From assembly GCA_903880855.1 (NCBI GenBank), contig CAIRQX010000122.1, positions 42,785 through 106,784 on the forward strand: 64,000 bases of DNA. Reading direction: 5' to 3'. Both the position numbers and the translations under genes were made by a program. Below the pieces are notes generated by a model. The model made no database searches. It was not told the DNA's origin and saw only the letters and a program-made list of their open reading frames with translations. How positions within the stretch are numbered: position 1 is the first letter of the stretch; each line of letters opens with the position of its first letter. Of the stretch, positions 1-10,363 are shown piece by piece. Origin of the DNA: an uncultured Burkholderiales bacterium. GTDB lineage: Bacteria; Pseudomonadota; Gammaproteobacteria; Burkholderiales; Burkholderiaceae_C.

Positions 1-1
1 T

Positions 2-742
2 GCTATTTCCAATTTCATTGGCCCATTCAGCGCGGGTATTTTGATCGACTATGCAGGCTTTCAATGGGCTTATGCAGCGATGGCGGTGTTTCCCATCTTG
101 GCCTGGTACTGGGTTCGTCAAACACATGAACTGCCCGCTGTTGTCAATCCTCCTGGGCATGAGGCAAACAGTGCATGGGATTTACTCAATGACACCATGT
201 TTAGGCGTTTGTTGTTGGTGAACTGGTTTTTATCGGCGTGTTGGGATGTACATACCTTTGTCGTGCCTATCTTGGGTCATGAACGGGGCTTAAGTGCCTC
301 GTCCATTGGATCCATCTTGGGTGGTTTTGCGATTGCCGCTGCTTTGATTCGGTTTTTGTTACCCATGGTTGTCGCTAAATTACAAGAGTGGCAAGTCATT
401 ACCTCGGCCATGCTGATTACTTCTGCTTTACTAGGAATTTATCCATTTATGCAAGGTGCATTAGCGATGGGTATTTGCTCGGTATTTTTGGGCTTGTCGC
501 TGGGGTCAGTGCAACCAATGGTGATGAGCACCTTGCATCAGATCACACCAGAGTCACGCCATGGGGAAGCTTTGGGGTTGCGCTTGATGGGCATCAACGC
601 ATCGAGCGTGTTGATGCCTATGTTGTTTGGTGTAGCGGGCACGGTGATTGGTGTGGGCGCTGTTTTCTGGTGTGTGTCTTTAGCGGTGGGTCTAGGCTCT
701 CGCAGCGCGTATTTGCTCAGAGTGCATAAAAAGCACGAATAA
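2..742 (+). CDS. MFS transporter, C-terminal part (5' end outside window)
   Basis: This is the 3' part of a major facilitator superfamily permease. The frame is open from the first bases of the window, so the gene begins upstream. About 246 residues are visible, with six or so hydrophobic segments separated by short loops, as expected for the C-terminal half of a 12-helix transporter. Before the first visible methionine the frame reads AISNFIGPFSAGILIDYAGF, a typical glycine/proline-rich MFS helix. A charged central loop (about residues 45-60) would be the cytoplasmic link between the two halves. The substrate cannot be told; drug or sugar-type efflux is possible. The last 26 bases overlap the 3' end of the convergent LOG-family gene. 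Confidence 0.8.
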   Translation, partial: AISNFIGPFSAGILIDYAGFQWAYAAMAVFPILAWYWVRQTHELPAVVNPPGHEANSAWDLLNDTMFRRLLLVNWFLSACWDVHTFVVPILGHERGLSASSIGSILGGFAIAAALIRFLLPMVVAKLQEWQVITSAMLITSALLGIYPFMQGALAMGICSVFLGLSLGSVQPMVMSTLHQITPESRHGEALGLRLMGINASSVLMPMLFGVAGTVIGVGAVFWCVSLAVGLGSRSAYLLRVHKKHE

Positions 743-1580
743 CTTCCCACGCATCTTCTACCGTGTCGACATAGTGAAACAGTTGTAAGTCTTCCTCGGC
801 AATCACACCTTCTTCCAGCATGTTTTCTGGATGAAATACTTTTTTCCAGTACTCGGTTCCGAACAACACAATGGGTACGGGCTTTGCCTTTTTGCATTGC
901 ACCAAGGTTAAGGTTTCGAACAATTCGTCCATCGTGCCAAAGCCGCCAGGAAACGCTACCAATGCCTTGGCCCGCATCATGAAATGCATTTTGCGTAAGG
1001 CAAAGTAGTGGAACTTAAAACTCAGTTCGGGCGTGATGTAGGGGTTAGGCGTTTGTTCATGGGGTAGGGCGATATTGAGTCCTACACTGATGCCGCCCGC
1101 TTCAGACGCGCCACGATTGGCGGCTTCCATAATGCCGGGCCCACCGCCTGTGCATATGAAAAGCTTGTTCGGGTTGTGTTTATTGGCGCTGTATTGGGCA
1201 ATCAAATGACCGAATGCACGTGCTTGCTCATAAAAGTGGGCATTACGTACCAAAGATTCTGCGCGCTTGATGTCTAGGGCCATTCCAGAGCTTATCGCCG
1301 ACTCCAAAGTTTTTTGTGCTTTTTCTTGGCTTTGAAAACGCGCGCTGCCAAAAACGACAACCGTATGTTCAATGCCTTGTTCTTGTTGCGCCAAGTCGGG
1401 TTTGAGCATTTCCAACTGAAAACGGATGCCACGCGTTTCCCGTCGCAGAAGAAATTCGGGGTCAGCAAAAGCAAGGCGATTGGATTCAGGTACTAGCGCA
1501 TCACCGCTTTGGCTCTGAGCTTTCAGTATGTCCCACGCTTGCGATAAGCGCGGGTCTTGGGGGTCAAGCATTCCATCCAT
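717..1580 (-). CDS. LOG family protein (TIGR00730 Rossmann fold)
   Basis: A 287-residue protein of the LOG/'lysine decarboxylase-like' family (PF03641). Several members hydrolyse nucleoside 5'-monophosphates to free base and ribose 5-phosphate. The two family signatures are present: GGGPGIMEAANRGA near residue 145 (phosphate-binding loop) and PGGFGTMDE near residue 211, which carries the catalytic glutamate. An N-terminal extension of about 75 residues precedes the Rossmann core, as in the longer proteobacterial members. ATG at 1580 is preferred over GTG at 1589 because AAGGTG lies a proper distance upstream. It sits downstream of efp, but a strong terminator separates them. The exact substrate is not known. 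Confidence 0.85.
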   Translation of the reverse strand: MDGMLDPQDPRLSQAWDILKAQSQSGDALVPESNRLAFADPEFLLRRETRGIRFQLEMLKPDLAQQEQGIEHTVVVFGSARFQSQEKAQKTLESAISSGMALDIKRAESLVRNAHFYEQARAFGHLIAQYSANKHNPNKLFICTGGGPGIMEAANRGASEAGGISVGLNIALPHEQTPNPYITPELSFKFHYFALRKMHFMMRAKALVAFPGGFGTMDELFETLTLVQCKKAKPVPIVLFGTEYWKKVFHPENMLEEGVIAEEDLQLFHYVDTVEDAWEVIRAFYAL

Positions 1581-1612
1581 AAAAATCACCTTGATGGTTG
1601 GTCGGAAAAATT

Positions 1613-1640
1613 AAAAAGGCCTGCAAGCAGGCCTTTTGTT
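1613..1640 (-). terminator. Rho-independent terminator of efp
   Basis: A perfect 11-bp inverted repeat, AAAAGGCCTGC / GCAGGCCTTTT, with a 2-base centre. Read on the minus strand it is followed by a T-rich tract. It lies 15-40 bases beyond the efp stop codon and ends the earP-efp transcript before the LOG-family gene. Confidence 0.85.
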
Positions 1641-1654
1641 GAAGAGTTGCAGGA

Positions 1655-2209
1655 TTAAACGCGTTTACGGTATTCGCCAGTACGCGTATCGATTTCGACT
1701 TTATCACCTTGCGCCACAAAAATAGGCACTGGCACTTCGAAACCGGTAGCAATTTTGGCGGGCTTCAATACTTTGCCAGACGTGTCGCCTTTGACTGCTG
1801 GCTCAGTCCAAGTGATCTCACGCACGACAGTGGTGGGCAATTCAACCGAGATGGCTTTTTCGTCGTAAAAAACGACTTCAAGCGACATGCCGTCTTCAAG
1901 ATAGTTCAAAGCATCGCCCATATTGCTGGCTTCGACTTCGTATTGGTTGAATTCGCTGTCCATACAAACATACATGGGGTCAGCGAAATAAGAATAGGTA
2001 CATTCTTTTTTGTCCAAAATGACTTGGTCCATTTTGTCGTCTGCACGAAACACCACCTCGGTACCGAAGTTGGCGATCAAGCTTTTGAGCTTCATGCGCA
2101 CAGTGGAGGAACCGCGTCCGCCACGGCTGTATTCGGTGCGCAGGACCACCATGGGGTCTTTACCATGCATGATGACGTTGCCGACGCGTATTTCTTGAGC
2201 GGTTTTCAT
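1655..2209 (-). CDS. efp: Elongation factor P (Arg32 type)
   Basis: EF-P (184 aa) binds the ribosome between the P and E sites and relieves stalling at consecutive prolines. The N-terminus [11 protein letters not shown], the KOW-like domain and the C-terminal OB domains are all present at normal length. The tip of the loop reads YSRGGRGSS with arginine at residue 32, where lysine-modified EF-Ps have Lys34. Arg32 is the residue rhamnosylated by EarP, and earP lies immediately upstream on the same strand. The internal ATG at 2209 is the family start; the frame remains open upstream but without conserved sequence. A terminator follows. Identification is secure. Confidence 0.97.
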   Translation of the reverse strand: MKTAQEIRVGNVIMHGKDPMVVLRTEYSRGGRGSSTVRMKLKSLIANFGTEVVFRADDKMDQVILDKKECTYSYFADPMYVCMDSEFNQYEVEASNMGDALNYLEDGMSLEVVFYDEKAISVELPTTVVREITWTEPAVKGDTSGKVLKPAKIATGFEVPVPIFVAQGDKVEIDTRTGEYRKRV

Positions 2210-2282
2210 AGGTGAAGTTCTTGTAAGTGAATGAGAGATTTCCGAAGCTTTTAGCCGCTTGGAAAGCGCAAAGCCCCTGATT

Positions 2283-3359
2283 TTAGCGTTTTTGGGACAC
2301 AAATCGCTCTAATTGTGTGACCAAGTCTTCTTGGCGCTCTAATTGGCTCGCATTTTGACGGGCCCAAGTTGTCCAGTTTTCGAAGTGTTTTTGCTCTATT
2401 GAGGGTAATGGGGTGCCACTAATGCCATTCCAAAAAGCATGGATGGCCGCCAAATCTTGGGGCATTTGCAGAGTTTCACAAAAGGCTTGTAGCTTTCTGT
2501 GGTGCGCCTGATCGTCTTGCGGATAAATGTGCCAAACAAAGGGCTTACCAGCCCATAAAGCCCGAATAACGGAGTCTTCTCCTCGCACGAAGTTCAAGTC
2601 ACACGCCCATAGCAAATGGTCGTAATTGGTTTGGCTCAGGTACGGCAACTGTTCAATCTGCAAGTGGCCTGCACCGCTGGCAGGTATTTGCAAAACATTT
2701 AATGCTTGCGCAACAGCTTGTTGCGATCGTCCTTGCGTGACTAGGAGGTTGGTAGGCGTTTTATTGATGACCAATTGCTTGAGTAAATCTTGCAAGGCGC
2801 TAGGTTCGTAACAAAACAGCGATATCCAACGCGTTTGTGGATGCGCTTTAGTTTTAGATATTTGAGGTGCGTAGCGCGCTAGCCATGCATTGCGGTCGAA
2901 TGCGGATTGCCTTTGCTTTAAATCGGTCTCGCGTATCAAGCCGCCTGTGCCATTGACAAAGCCTGGGTAAAAAAACCATTTGATCTGACCTTTGGCGGTG
3001 CCTTGCATAACTGGGGATGCTAAACCGTGAGATTGCGTGACATAGCCTTCTGCGCTCAAGTATTCAAGGTTTATCCAAGTTGATCTCTGCTGTGCAATCA
3101 AGTTCTCGATAGGGGTAGGCAGTTTGCAACCAAAAGCTTCGATGACTACATCACCCAACTTCAAAGCGGTCTCAGCATCAGACCAATTGGATACTTCAAC
3201 TTTGGGGTGACCGTGGGGTGCCATCCAAGCCAACGCGCTGGCATCGTCCACCCAAAGGCGAACGGAATGTCCGCGTTCGGCTAATTCAACGGCCAAACGC
3301 CAACTGACCCCGAGGTCGCCGTGGTTGTCGATGACGTGGCAAAAAATATCCCACTGCAA
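2283..3359 (-). CDS. earP: EF-P arginine-32 rhamnosyltransferase EarP
   Basis: EarP (358 aa; GT-B fold, GT104 family) transfers rhamnose from dTDP-beta-L-rhamnose to Arg32 of EF-P. The N-terminal motif [20 protein letters not shown] holds the two conserved aspartates, and the C-terminal motif [18 protein letters not shown] holds the nucleotide-sugar-binding residues. The start is placed at TTG 3359 (reads (M)QWDIFCHV), where family similarity begins. An ATG at 3449 would add 30 unconserved residues and run into the divergent uvrC gene. It is followed after 73 bases by efp, so enzyme and target are co-transcribed. Confidence 0.93.
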   Translation of the reverse strand: MQWDIFCHVIDNHGDLGVSWRLAVELAERGHSVRLWVDDASALAWMAPHGHPKVEVSNWSDAETALKLGDVVIEAFGCKLPTPIENLIAQQRSTWINLEYLSAEGYVTQSHGLASPVMQGTAKGQIKWFFYPGFVNGTGGLIRETDLKQRQSAFDRNAWLARYAPQISKTKAHPQTRWISLFCYEPSALQDLLKQLVINKTPTNLLVTQGRSQQAVAQALNVLQIPASGAGHLQIEQLPYLSQTNYDHLLWACDLNFVRGEDSVIRALWAGKPFVWHIYPQDDQAHHRKLQAFCETLQMPQDLAAIHAFWNGISGTPLPSIEQKHFENWTTWARQNASQLERQEDLVTQLERFVSQKR

Positions 3360-3399
3360 AAGTTTGGAAGTCACCCGCGAGATTGTCCACAATACGCAG

Positions 3400-5304
3400 A
3401 TGTCTGAAGAAAACTCGCCAGAACCTGCTCCGTTAGAAGAAGTCGCCAATCGCCATAGTGCTGAATTGTTGGCACAGGTCGCTGCGCTCCCTGGTTTGCC
3501 TGGTGTCTACCGTTATTTCGACGAGAACGAGCAGGTGCTTTATGTGGGCAAAGCTATCAGCTTGAAAAAGCGTGTGGCAAGTTATTTCCAAAAAGAAAAA
3601 TCTGGAACCCGCATAGGACATATGGTGAGCAAAATCGTGCGGATGGAAACCACGGTGGTGCGTTCGGAAGCCGAGGCTTTGTTGCTGGAACACAACCTGA
3701 TCAAGTCGCTCAAACCCCGATACAACATTTTGTTTCGAGACGACAAGAGCTACCCTTATTTAAAAATCACACGCGCTACAGATACCTCTAAAAACAAAGC
3801 CAGCAATGTGTCAAGGGTGGTCTATTACCGCGGAGCGGTAGATAAACGGCATGAATATTTTGGTCCCTACCCCAGTGTGTGGGCAGTGCGCGAAGCCATT
3901 CAGTTATTGCAGAAAGTTTTTCGCTTGCGTACCTGTGAAGATACCGTGTATCACAACCGTACACGTCCGTGTTTGCTGTATCAAATCAAGCGATGCTCAG
4001 CGCCATGTGTAGGCCATATCTCTTTAGAGGCCTATCAAAGCGATGTCGATAGCGCCATGCGACTCTTGCGCGGTCAAACCCAAGAAGTGATGCAGTCCAT
4101 TGAGGCGCGCATGATGGCGCATGCAGATAAGTTGGAGTTTGAGCAGGCAGCAGAGTTGCGTAACCAAATGGGTGCTTTGTCCAAAGTTTTGCATCAGCAA
4201 GCCGTGGATACGGTGGGTGACCAAGATGTCGATATCTTGGCCGTCAAAGTGCAAGGAGGGCGTGCTTGCGTGAACTTGGCGATGGTGCGAGGCGGTCGCC
4301 ACCTAGGTGATCGGGCTTACTTTCCTGTGCATGTGGACGATGCAGAACCGACTGAAGTTTTAGAGGCTTTTTTGAGCCAGCACTATATTGAAATACCTGT
4401 TCCGCCCACGCTAGTCACCAGCCATGCAGTGGATAAGCAGTTAATACAAACCTTGGTTGAACAAACTGGGGTCAAGATCAACGCTGTCCATAACCCCCGC
4501 GAACAGCGCAAGGTGTGGTTGGAAATGGCGCAACAAAATGCCGATATCCAACTTGCTCGGTTGTTAGCTGAAGAAGGTTCGCAACAAGCGCGAACGCGCT
4601 CTTTGGTCGATTCCTTAGATTTAGACGTCGACAACCTGGATGTGTTTCGGATGGAATGTTTCGACATTTCGCATACAGCAGGTGAGTCGACCCAAGCCTC
4701 TTGCGTGGTGTTCCACCACCACAAAATGCAAAGCAGCGAATACCGCCGCTACAACATCGACGGCATCACGCCAGGTGATGACTATGCCGCCATGCGCCAA
4801 GTGCTAGAGCGCCGTTACAGCAAACTCGCTGAAGCGGTGCGCGCAGGAGAAGGTAAGTTACCCGACCTGGTTTTGATTGACGGAGGCAAAGGCCAAGTCT
4901 CGATGGCACGCGAAGTGTTTGAAGCTCTTGGGCTAGATGTCTCGCGGATTGTGGGCGTAGAAAAAGGCGAAGGCCGTAAGGTGGGACTAGAGGAGTTAGT
5001 CTTTGCTGATGGCCGTGAAAAAGTCTATCTAGGCCGCGATTCAGCAGCATTGATGTTGATTGCACAGATACGAGACGAGGCGCATCGCTTTGCGATTACC
5101 GGCATGCGCGCGGCGCGGGCCAAGGTGCGTGTTGGAGGTAGCACCCTAGAAGAGATTGCTGGCATAGGACCTAAGAAGCGCGCCAAGTTGTTGCAACGTT
5201 TTGGCGGTGCGCGCGGAGTAGCGCAAGCAAGTGTGCAAGACCTCTGCAGCGTGGAAGGTATTTCTTTAGAACTTGCGCAAACTATTTATCAGGCTTTACG
5301 TTAA
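3400..5304 (+). CDS. uvrC: UvrABC system protein C (excinuclease)
   Basis: UvrC (634 aa) makes the dual incisions of nucleotide excision repair, in complex with UvrB on damaged DNA. Visible domains are: an N-terminal GIY-YIG nuclease (GVYRYF near 34, YVGK near 48); a conserved cysteine cluster near 195-210; a UVR domain ([13 protein letters not shown], about 240-260) that contacts UvrB; an RNase H-like endonuclease ([12 protein letters not shown] near 418, [11 protein letters not shown] near 487); and a C-terminal helix-hairpin-helix pair ([16 protein letters not shown] near 583). ATG 3400 leaves 40 bp to divergent earP. In many Comamonadaceae pgsA follows; here convergent serB does. Confidence 0.96.
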   Translation: MSEENSPEPAPLEEVANRHSAELLAQVAALPGLPGVYRYFDENEQVLYVGKAISLKKRVASYFQKEKSGTRIGHMVSKIVRMETTVVRSEAEALLLEHNLIKSLKPRYNILFRDDKSYPYLKITRATDTSKNKASNVSRVVYYRGAVDKRHEYFGPYPSVWAVREAIQLLQKVFRLRTCEDTVYHNRTRPCLLYQIKRCSAPCVGHISLEAYQSDVDSAMRLLRGQTQEVMQSIEARMMAHADKLEFEQAAELRNQMGALSKVLHQQAVDTVGDQDVDILAVKVQGGRACVNLAMVRGGRHLGDRAYFPVHVDDAEPTEVLEAFLSQHYIEIPVPPTLVTSHAVDKQLIQTLVEQTGVKINAVHNPREQRKVWLEMAQQNADIQLARLLAEEGSQQARTRSLVDSLDLDVDNLDVFRMECFDISHTAGESTQASCVVFHHHKMQSSEYRRYNIDGITPGDDYAAMRQVLERRYSKLAEAVRAGEGKLPDLVLIDGGKGQVSMAREVFEALGLDVSRIVGVEKGEGRKVGLEELVFADGREKVYLGRDSAALMLIAQIRDEAHRFAITGMRAARAKVRVGGSTLEEIAGIGPKKRAKLLQRFGGARGVAQASVQDLCSVEGISLELAQTIYQALR

Positions 5305-5328
5305 GTATCTAGCTGATTAAAAACTGTA

Positions 5329-5351
5329 AGCCTACAAAATTTGTAATGGCT
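5329..5351. terminator. Possible hairpin between convergent uvrC and serB
   Basis: The 67-bp gap between the uvrC and serB stop codons holds the inverted repeat AGCC-TACAAA-A-TTTGTA-AT-GGCT. It is AT-rich in the middle and lacks a strong T tract on either strand, so it is at best a weak bidirectional terminator. Confidence 0.3.
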
Positions 5352-5371
5352 AGCTTATAAATTGGTGCTTT

Positions 5372-6085
5372 TTAGGGTTTAACGATTTCTAGCAAGCGAT
5401 CTAGCCCGCCTTCTTGGATAGACACCATGGCTTGTTCGCGTACTTTGGGCTTGGCGTGGTAAGCCACAGAGAGTCCTGCAACGCCCATCATTAACAAGTC
5501 ATTTGCGCCGTCTCCCATGGCGATGCTTTGTTTAGGCGAGATGCCCATATCAGCACAAGTTTCAAGAAGTTTTTTACGCTTCTCTGCACCATCGCAAATA
5601 TCACCCCAAGGCTGATCAACTAACTGACCTGTGAGGTGTCCATCTGCAATTTCAAGAACATTGCTGCTGGTGAAGTCAATGTTGAGCATGTGCCCTACAC
5701 GGTCCGCAAAAAAAGTAAAACCTCCGCTGACTAGTAATACTTTCATGCCATGTTGCTTACATGTGTCTACCAATTCTTTAGCACCAGGGTTCAGCCGCAA
5801 GCGCTTGGTAAAGACATCATCTAAAGCTTCTTGGGGCACGCCTTTCAGCAAGGCCACGCGTTTGCGCAAACTGTCTTTGAAATCCGTGATTTCGCCCCGC
5901 ATGGCGGCTTCAGTAATGGCGCTGACTTCAGCTTTACGTCCAGCCGCGTCGGCTATTTCATCAATGCATTCGATGTTGATCAGGGTCGAATCCATATCAA
6001 ACGCGATGAGCTTGAAGTCATTCAATGCAAGCGGCGGTTCGATGCCTTGAATAAAAAGTCCTGGAGCAAATTCTTGTTGTGCCAT
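5372..6085 (-). CDS. serB: Phosphoserine phosphatase
   Basis: SerB (237 aa) performs the last step of serine synthesis, dephosphorylating L-3-phosphoserine. It is a HAD-superfamily enzyme. Motif I is FDMDST (near residue 29, nucleophile Asp), motif II is LLVSGGFT (near 117), and the metal-binding motif is MGDGANDL (near 188). It is the short form lacking the N-terminal ACT-like regulatory domain found in E. coli SerB (322 aa), which is common in betaproteobacteria. It is co-oriented with and 34 bases downstream of mfd, so both are probably on one transcript. Confidence 0.94.
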   Translation of the reverse strand: MAQQEFAPGLFIQGIEPPLALNDFKLIAFDMDSTLINIECIDEIADAAGRKAEVSAITEAAMRGEITDFKDSLRKRVALLKGVPQEALDDVFTKRLRLNPGAKELVDTCKQHGMKVLLVSGGFTFFADRVGHMLNIDFTSSNVLEIADGHLTGQLVDQPWGDICDGAEKRKKLLETCADMGISPKQSIAMGDGANDLLMMGVAGLSVAYHAKPKVREQAMVSIQEGGLDRLLEIVKP

Positions 6086-6119
6086 GCAATTTTTAAAAGT
6101 AACGCTTGCGCGAGATTAT

Positions 6120-9100
6120 CTAGGTCACTGAAGCAGTGGGTGCTGGTTTAGATGGGGCGATTGGAGTTCCCAAAGCCCGCAAAATATCTTGCACCATCTT
6201 GGCTCTGGCCATGGGTTCTGGAAGTTCACGCTCGATACGAAGCCTGTCATTGCCAGCCAACTTGATGTGTTTGTTTTTTTGTACCAACTCGATGATGCGC
6301 ATGGCGTCAAACGGTGGATTGGGTTTGAAACTGATGATCGTCACATGCGGTGTCGCATCTACCTTGGTCACGCCATAGTCACGGGCTTTCACACGTAAAC
6401 GATGAACATCAATCAAGGTTTGGGCTTGAGTTGGCAATTTGCCAAAACGGTCCACCAATTCTTCTAGCAAGCCATCAATCTGGTCAGATGTTTTGGCAAT
6501 CGCTAACTTCTTATAGAAAGACAGTCTCAAATGCACGTCGCCGCAGTAGTCGTTGGGTAGTAGAGCTGGTGCATGTAAATTCACCTCTGTAGTTGCACTG
6601 AGTGGGCTTAGCAGATCGGGCTCTTCACCATTCTTCAAGGCGCGAACCGCTTCGCTCAACATCTCGTTGTAGAGTTGAAAACCAACCTCCAGCATATTGC
6701 CGCTTTGGCTCTCGCCCAAAACTTCGCCTGCACCTCGAATCTCAAGGTCGTGCATGGCCAAGTAAAAACCAGATCCCAGTTCCTCCATTTGTTGAATAGC
6801 ATCTAGTCTTTGCGTGGCTTGTTTGGTGAGCGATTCAATGTCAGGCACCATCAAATATGCATAGGCTTGGTGGTGACTGCGTCCCACACGACCACGCAAT
6901 TGGTGTAGTTGAGCCAAGCCAAATTTATCAGCGCGGCTCATGATGATGGTGTTGGCAGTTGGCACGTCAATGCCAGTCTCAATGATGGTCGAGCAAAGCA
7001 ATACGTTATAGCGCTGCGTTACGAAGTCACGCATCACACGTTCGAGTTCGCGCTCTGGCATTTGCCCGTGGGCAATAGCAATGCGGGCTTCGGGTAAGAG
7101 TTCTTCTAAGCGCGCACGACGGTTCTCGATGGTGTCGACTTCGTTGTGTAAAAAATAACACTGACCACCGCGTTTGAGTTCGCGCAACACTGCTTCACGT
7201 ATGACGCCGTTGCCTTCGGTACGTACAAAAGTTTTGATGGCTAAGCGTCTTTGCGGTGCGGTTGCGATGACGCTGAGGTCGCGCAAGCCTTCCAGTGCCA
7301 TGCCTAGAGTACGTGGAATGGGGGTCGCTGTGAGTGTCAGTACATCGACTTCCGCGCGAATGGCTTTCATCGTCTCTTTATGGCGGACACCAAATCGATG
7401 CTCTTCGTCGATGATCAAAAGCCCTAAGTCTTTGAACTTGACACTCTCGCTCAGAAGTTTGTGCGTGCCTATGACGATATCGATTTGCCCATCAGCCAGT
7501 CCTTTGGCTGCCAAAGTAATTTCTTTGGCAGAGCGAAAACGACTCATCTCTGCAATTTTGATAGGCCACTTGCTGAAACGGTCGTTCAGTGTTTGAAAAT
7601 GTTGTTCTGCAAGCAAAGTAGTTGGCGCCAAAAAAGCCACTTGTTTGCCGCCAGTGACCGCCACAAAAGCTGCGCGCAGCGCCACTTCGGTTTTGCCAAA
7701 ACCCACGTCTCCGCAAACCAATCGGTCCATAGGCCGTGGACTAATCATGTCTTGGATCACAGCGTGAATCGCGGCGCGTTGGTCTGCAGTTTCGTCAAAC
7801 CCAAAATCGTTGGCGAAGGTTTCGTAGTCTTGCGGTGAGTAGCGAAAAGGGTGTCCAACCCTCGCTGCACGTCTTGCGTAAATATTGAGTAGTTCGGCTG
7901 CGGCATCACGCACTTGCTCCGCCGCACGACGTTTGGCTTTATCCCATTGGGCCGAGCCCAGTTTGTGCAAAGGAGCTTCGTCGGCGCTCACGCCTGTGTA
8001 GCGACCAATCAAATGCAATTGACTGACGGGCACATACAACACGGCTTGGTCGGCGTATTCCAGATGCAAGAACTCTTGTAAAACGGGAAGACCTTCGTCC
8101 GTTTTTTTACCCAAATCCATATTGATCAAGCCACGGTAGCGGCCGATGCCATGGGCGTTGTGGACGACGGGGTCGCCGACATTGAGTTCTGATAAATCTT
8201 TGATCAGGGCTTCAACATCGCTAACCTGTTCTTGTTTTTTTCTTCTGCGCGCAGCCGGTGCGATAGCGAACAGTTCTGTTTCAGTGATGAAGTCGATGCC
8301 GGTTTCTAGCCAACTAAATCCCACCTGGAGATGGGAAGTAGCGATACCAATTTTTTCTTGGGATTTTTCGAAGTCGTGAAGGGATTCAAAGACTACAGGG
8401 CTGAGTTCGCTGGCTCTCAAGAAATCTAAAAGGCTTTCGCGACGCCCATCGCTTTCCGCCAAGATGAGCAAGCGGTGGGCGGTGTTTTTGGCGTACAGCT
8501 CTAGCCGCTCCAGCGGGTCAGTAGCGCCCCGCATCACCATCAAATCTGGCAAGGATTGTGCGAAGGTGTTTTCGCTACTGGCGGCATTGTATGGACGCAG
8601 AGCTAGTTGCGCGTGTTGGTTAGCCGTTGCAAAAAACTGTTCTGCGCTTAAAAACAAACTGGCCGGAGATAGCGCAGGTCTTTCGGGGTCGCCTTGAACT
8701 AATCGGTAGCGCTCTTGCGTGTCTTGCCAAAAGCGTTGAAAAACGGGTTCTAGTTCACCATGCAGTACCACGATGGCTGACGGACTGAGATAGTTGAAGA
8801 CGGTGGCGGTTTCTTCAAAGAACAAGGGCAAGTAATACTCAATACCTGCAGTCGCAACGCCATTTCCAATGTCTTTGTAAATTCGGCTTTTGGTTGGGTC
8901 GCCTTCTAATAATTCACGCCAGCGCTTGCGAAAGAGCCCACGCGCATCTTGGTCCATGGGGAACTCGCGCCCAGGAAGCAGTCGCACTTCAGGCACGGGG
9001 TACAAACTACGCTGACTGTCCGGGTCAAAGGTGCGAATTGAATCGATTTCGTTGTCGAATAAATCGACGCGGTAGGGAACCAAAGAACCCATAGGGAATA

Positions 9101-9608
9101 AATCGATCAAACCACCGCGCACCGCATATTCACCAGGGCTTACAACTTGCGTGACATGGCTGTAGCCAGCCAAACTCAGTTGTTCTTTGAATTTCGCTTC
9201 ATTGAGAGATTGCTTGACCTTGAATTCAAATGTGTAGCCTGCCAAGAAAGACGGCGGCGCAAGTCGGTAAAGCGCAGTGGTTGCAGGAATCAAAATGACA
9301 TCTGCATCGCCCTGCGAAATTCGCCACAGAGTCGCTAAGCGTTCGCTGATCAAATCTTGGTGTGGTGAAAAACTGTCGTAAGGCAGAGTTTCCCAATCAG
9401 GGAAGAGCACACAACGCACTTCTGGTGCGAAGAAGGATATTTCGTCTTGCAGACGGTGTGCATCCGCAGCATCGGCAGTGACGATGGCGACTTGGGTCTT
9501 TTTGGATTTTTCTTGTATGCCCAATTTAGCAAGCCATAGCGCATCGGCTGAGCCAACAGGGCGATCAATGGCAAATCGTTTGCCGGTACTCAATGAAGGC
9601 AGGTGCAT
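6120..9608 (-). CDS. mfd: Transcription-repair coupling factor
   Basis: Mfd (1162 aa) displaces RNA polymerase stalled at DNA lesions and recruits UvrA. Domains seen in order: a UvrB-like N-terminal region; an RNAP-interacting domain (LNVGDPVVHNAHGIGRYRGL near 472); RecG-like helicase domains with Walker A GDVGFGKTE near 630 and DEEH near 731, followed by the TATPIPRTLGMALEGLRDLS segment; and the C-terminal TRCF domain. The length matches the family (about 1150). The start is set at ATG 9608 (MHLPSLSTGKRF); the frame is open 63 bases further but would overlap divergent ispD, whose start is 23 bp away. Confidence 0.96.
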   Translation of the reverse strand: MHLPSLSTGKRFAIDRPVGSADALWLAKLGIQEKSKKTQVAIVTADAADAHRLQDEISFFAPEVRCVLFPDWETLPYDSFSPHQDLISERLATLWRISQGDADVILIPATTALYRLAPPSFLAGYTFEFKVKQSLNEAKFKEQLSLAGYSHVTQVVSPGEYAVRGGLIDLFPMGSLVPYRVDLFDNEIDSIRTFDPDSQRSLYPVPEVRLLPGREFPMDQDARGLFRKRWRELLEGDPTKSRIYKDIGNGVATAGIEYYLPLFFEETATVFNYLSPSAIVVLHGELEPVFQRFWQDTQERYRLVQGDPERPALSPASLFLSAEQFFATANQHAQLALRPYNAASSENTFAQSLPDLMVMRGATDPLERLELYAKNTAHRLLILAESDGRRESLLDFLRASELSPVVFESLHDFEKSQEKIGIATSHLQVGFSWLETGIDFITETELFAIAPAARRRKKQEQVSDVEALIKDLSELNVGDPVVHNAHGIGRYRGLINMDLGKKTDEGLPVLQEFLHLEYADQAVLYVPVSQLHLIGRYTGVSADEAPLHKLGSAQWDKAKRRAAEQVRDAAAELLNIYARRAARVGHPFRYSPQDYETFANDFGFDETADQRAAIHAVIQDMISPRPMDRLVCGDVGFGKTEVALRAAFVAVTGGKQVAFLAPTTLLAEQHFQTLNDRFSKWPIKIAEMSRFRSAKEITLAAKGLADGQIDIVIGTHKLLSESVKFKDLGLLIIDEEHRFGVRHKETMKAIRAEVDVLTLTATPIPRTLGMALEGLRDLSVIATAPQRRLAIKTFVRTEGNGVIREAVLRELKRGGQCYFLHNEVDTIENRRARLEELLPEARIAIAHGQMPERELERVMRDFVTQRYNVLLCSTIIETGIDVPTANTIIMSRADKFGLAQLHQLRGRVGRSHHQAYAYLMVPDIESLTKQATQRLDAIQQMEELGSGFYLAMHDLEIRGAGEVLGESQSGNMLEVGFQLYNEMLSEAVRALKNGEEPDLLSPLSATTEVNLHAPALLPNDYCGDVHLRLSFYKKLAIAKTSDQIDGLLEELVDRFGKLPTQAQTLIDVHRLRVKARDYGVTKVDATPHVTIISFKPNPPFDAMRIIELVQKNKHIKLAGNDRLRIERELPEPMARAKMVQDILRALGTPIAPSKPAPTASVT

Positions 9609-9631
9609 TGGGTTGATTCTAGAATGACACC

Positions 9632-10363
9632 ATGTCTCACCCCTCAGCAACAACGCATCAGATGTATGCATTGATTCCTTGCGCGGGTAGTGGCGCGCGT
9701 GCTGGCTCCACGGAGCCTAAGCAATATCGCGACATTGCTGGACTTCCTATGGTGATCCATACCTTGCGCGCGTTCAATGCTGTGGTGAGAATCAGGCAAG
9801 GTTTAGTTGTTGTAGCCCCCGATGACATCGTTATGACTGGTTTAATTCAAAAACATGGCCTTTATAACTTTCAAGTCGCAGGAGTTGGTGGTGCACAACG
9901 TTCAGACAGTGTGTTGGCCGGCCTCAATGCCTTGATGGTGCACGGAGCCAAATCGGACGACTGGGTGTTAGTGCATGACGCTGCACGCTGTTTAATCACA
10001 CCGCAACAAATTGATGGTTTGATAGATGCTGTTACCTCAGACCCCGTTGGCGGACTTTTGGCGCAACCGTTGGCTGATACCCTGAAGTCCGCAGATCACA
10101 ATCGTGTGGTCGCCACAGTGACCCGCGTTGATAAATGGTTAGCCCAAACACCACAAATGTTTCGGATCGGACCACTGAAACTCGCAATTGAGCAAGCGGG
10201 GTCAACTGTTACCGACGAATCGTCTGCTATGGAGTCTATGGGGTTGCATCCTTTGTTGGTGGCTTGCGATAGCCATAATTTCAAAGTGACCTATCCACAA
10301 GACTTTGCGCTGGCAGAAGCTATTTTTCATATGAGAAACAACCATTTGCATGGAACACGCTAA
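9632..10363 (+). CDS. ispD: 2-C-methyl-D-erythritol 4-phosphate cytidylyltransferase
   Basis: IspD (243 aa) couples MEP to CTP, giving CDP-ME in the non-mevalonate isoprenoid pathway. The nucleotide-binding motif [13 protein letters not shown] lies at the N-terminus, with VHDAARCLI near residue 115 and a C-terminal TDESSAME segment. An alternative start at ATG 9662 (MYALIPCAG) is closer to the usual N-terminus; neither has a good Shine-Dalgarno sequence. The gene overlaps ispF by 14 bases and is divergent from mfd. The later pathway enzyme Dxr is also in this window (23.6 kb). Confidence 0.94.
   Translation: MSHPSATTHQMYALIPCAGSGARAGSTEPKQYRDIAGLPMVIHTLRAFNAVVRIRQGLVVVAPDDIVMTGLIQKHGLYNFQVAGVGGAQRSDSVLAGLNALMVHGAKSDDWVLVHDAARCLITPQQIDGLIDAVTSDPVGGLLAQPLADTLKSADHNRVVATVTRVDKWLAQTPQMFRIGPLKLAIEQAGSTVTDESSAMESMGLHPLLVACDSHNFKVTYPQDFALAEAIFHMRNNHLHGTR

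Noticed and set aside
1709..2215. Open frame of 168 codons opposite efp
   Set aside because: It lies wholly antisense to efp, and its His/Phe-rich translation is typical of a reverse-strand shadow.
2210..2302. Longer efp with 31 extra N-terminal residues
   Set aside because: The EF-P family starts at MKTAQEIR; the extension overlaps the end of earP and has no similarity.
3360..3449. Longer earP starting at ATG 3449
   Set aside because: The extra 30 residues are not conserved and would overlap the uvrC coding start; TTG 3359 fits the family N-terminus.
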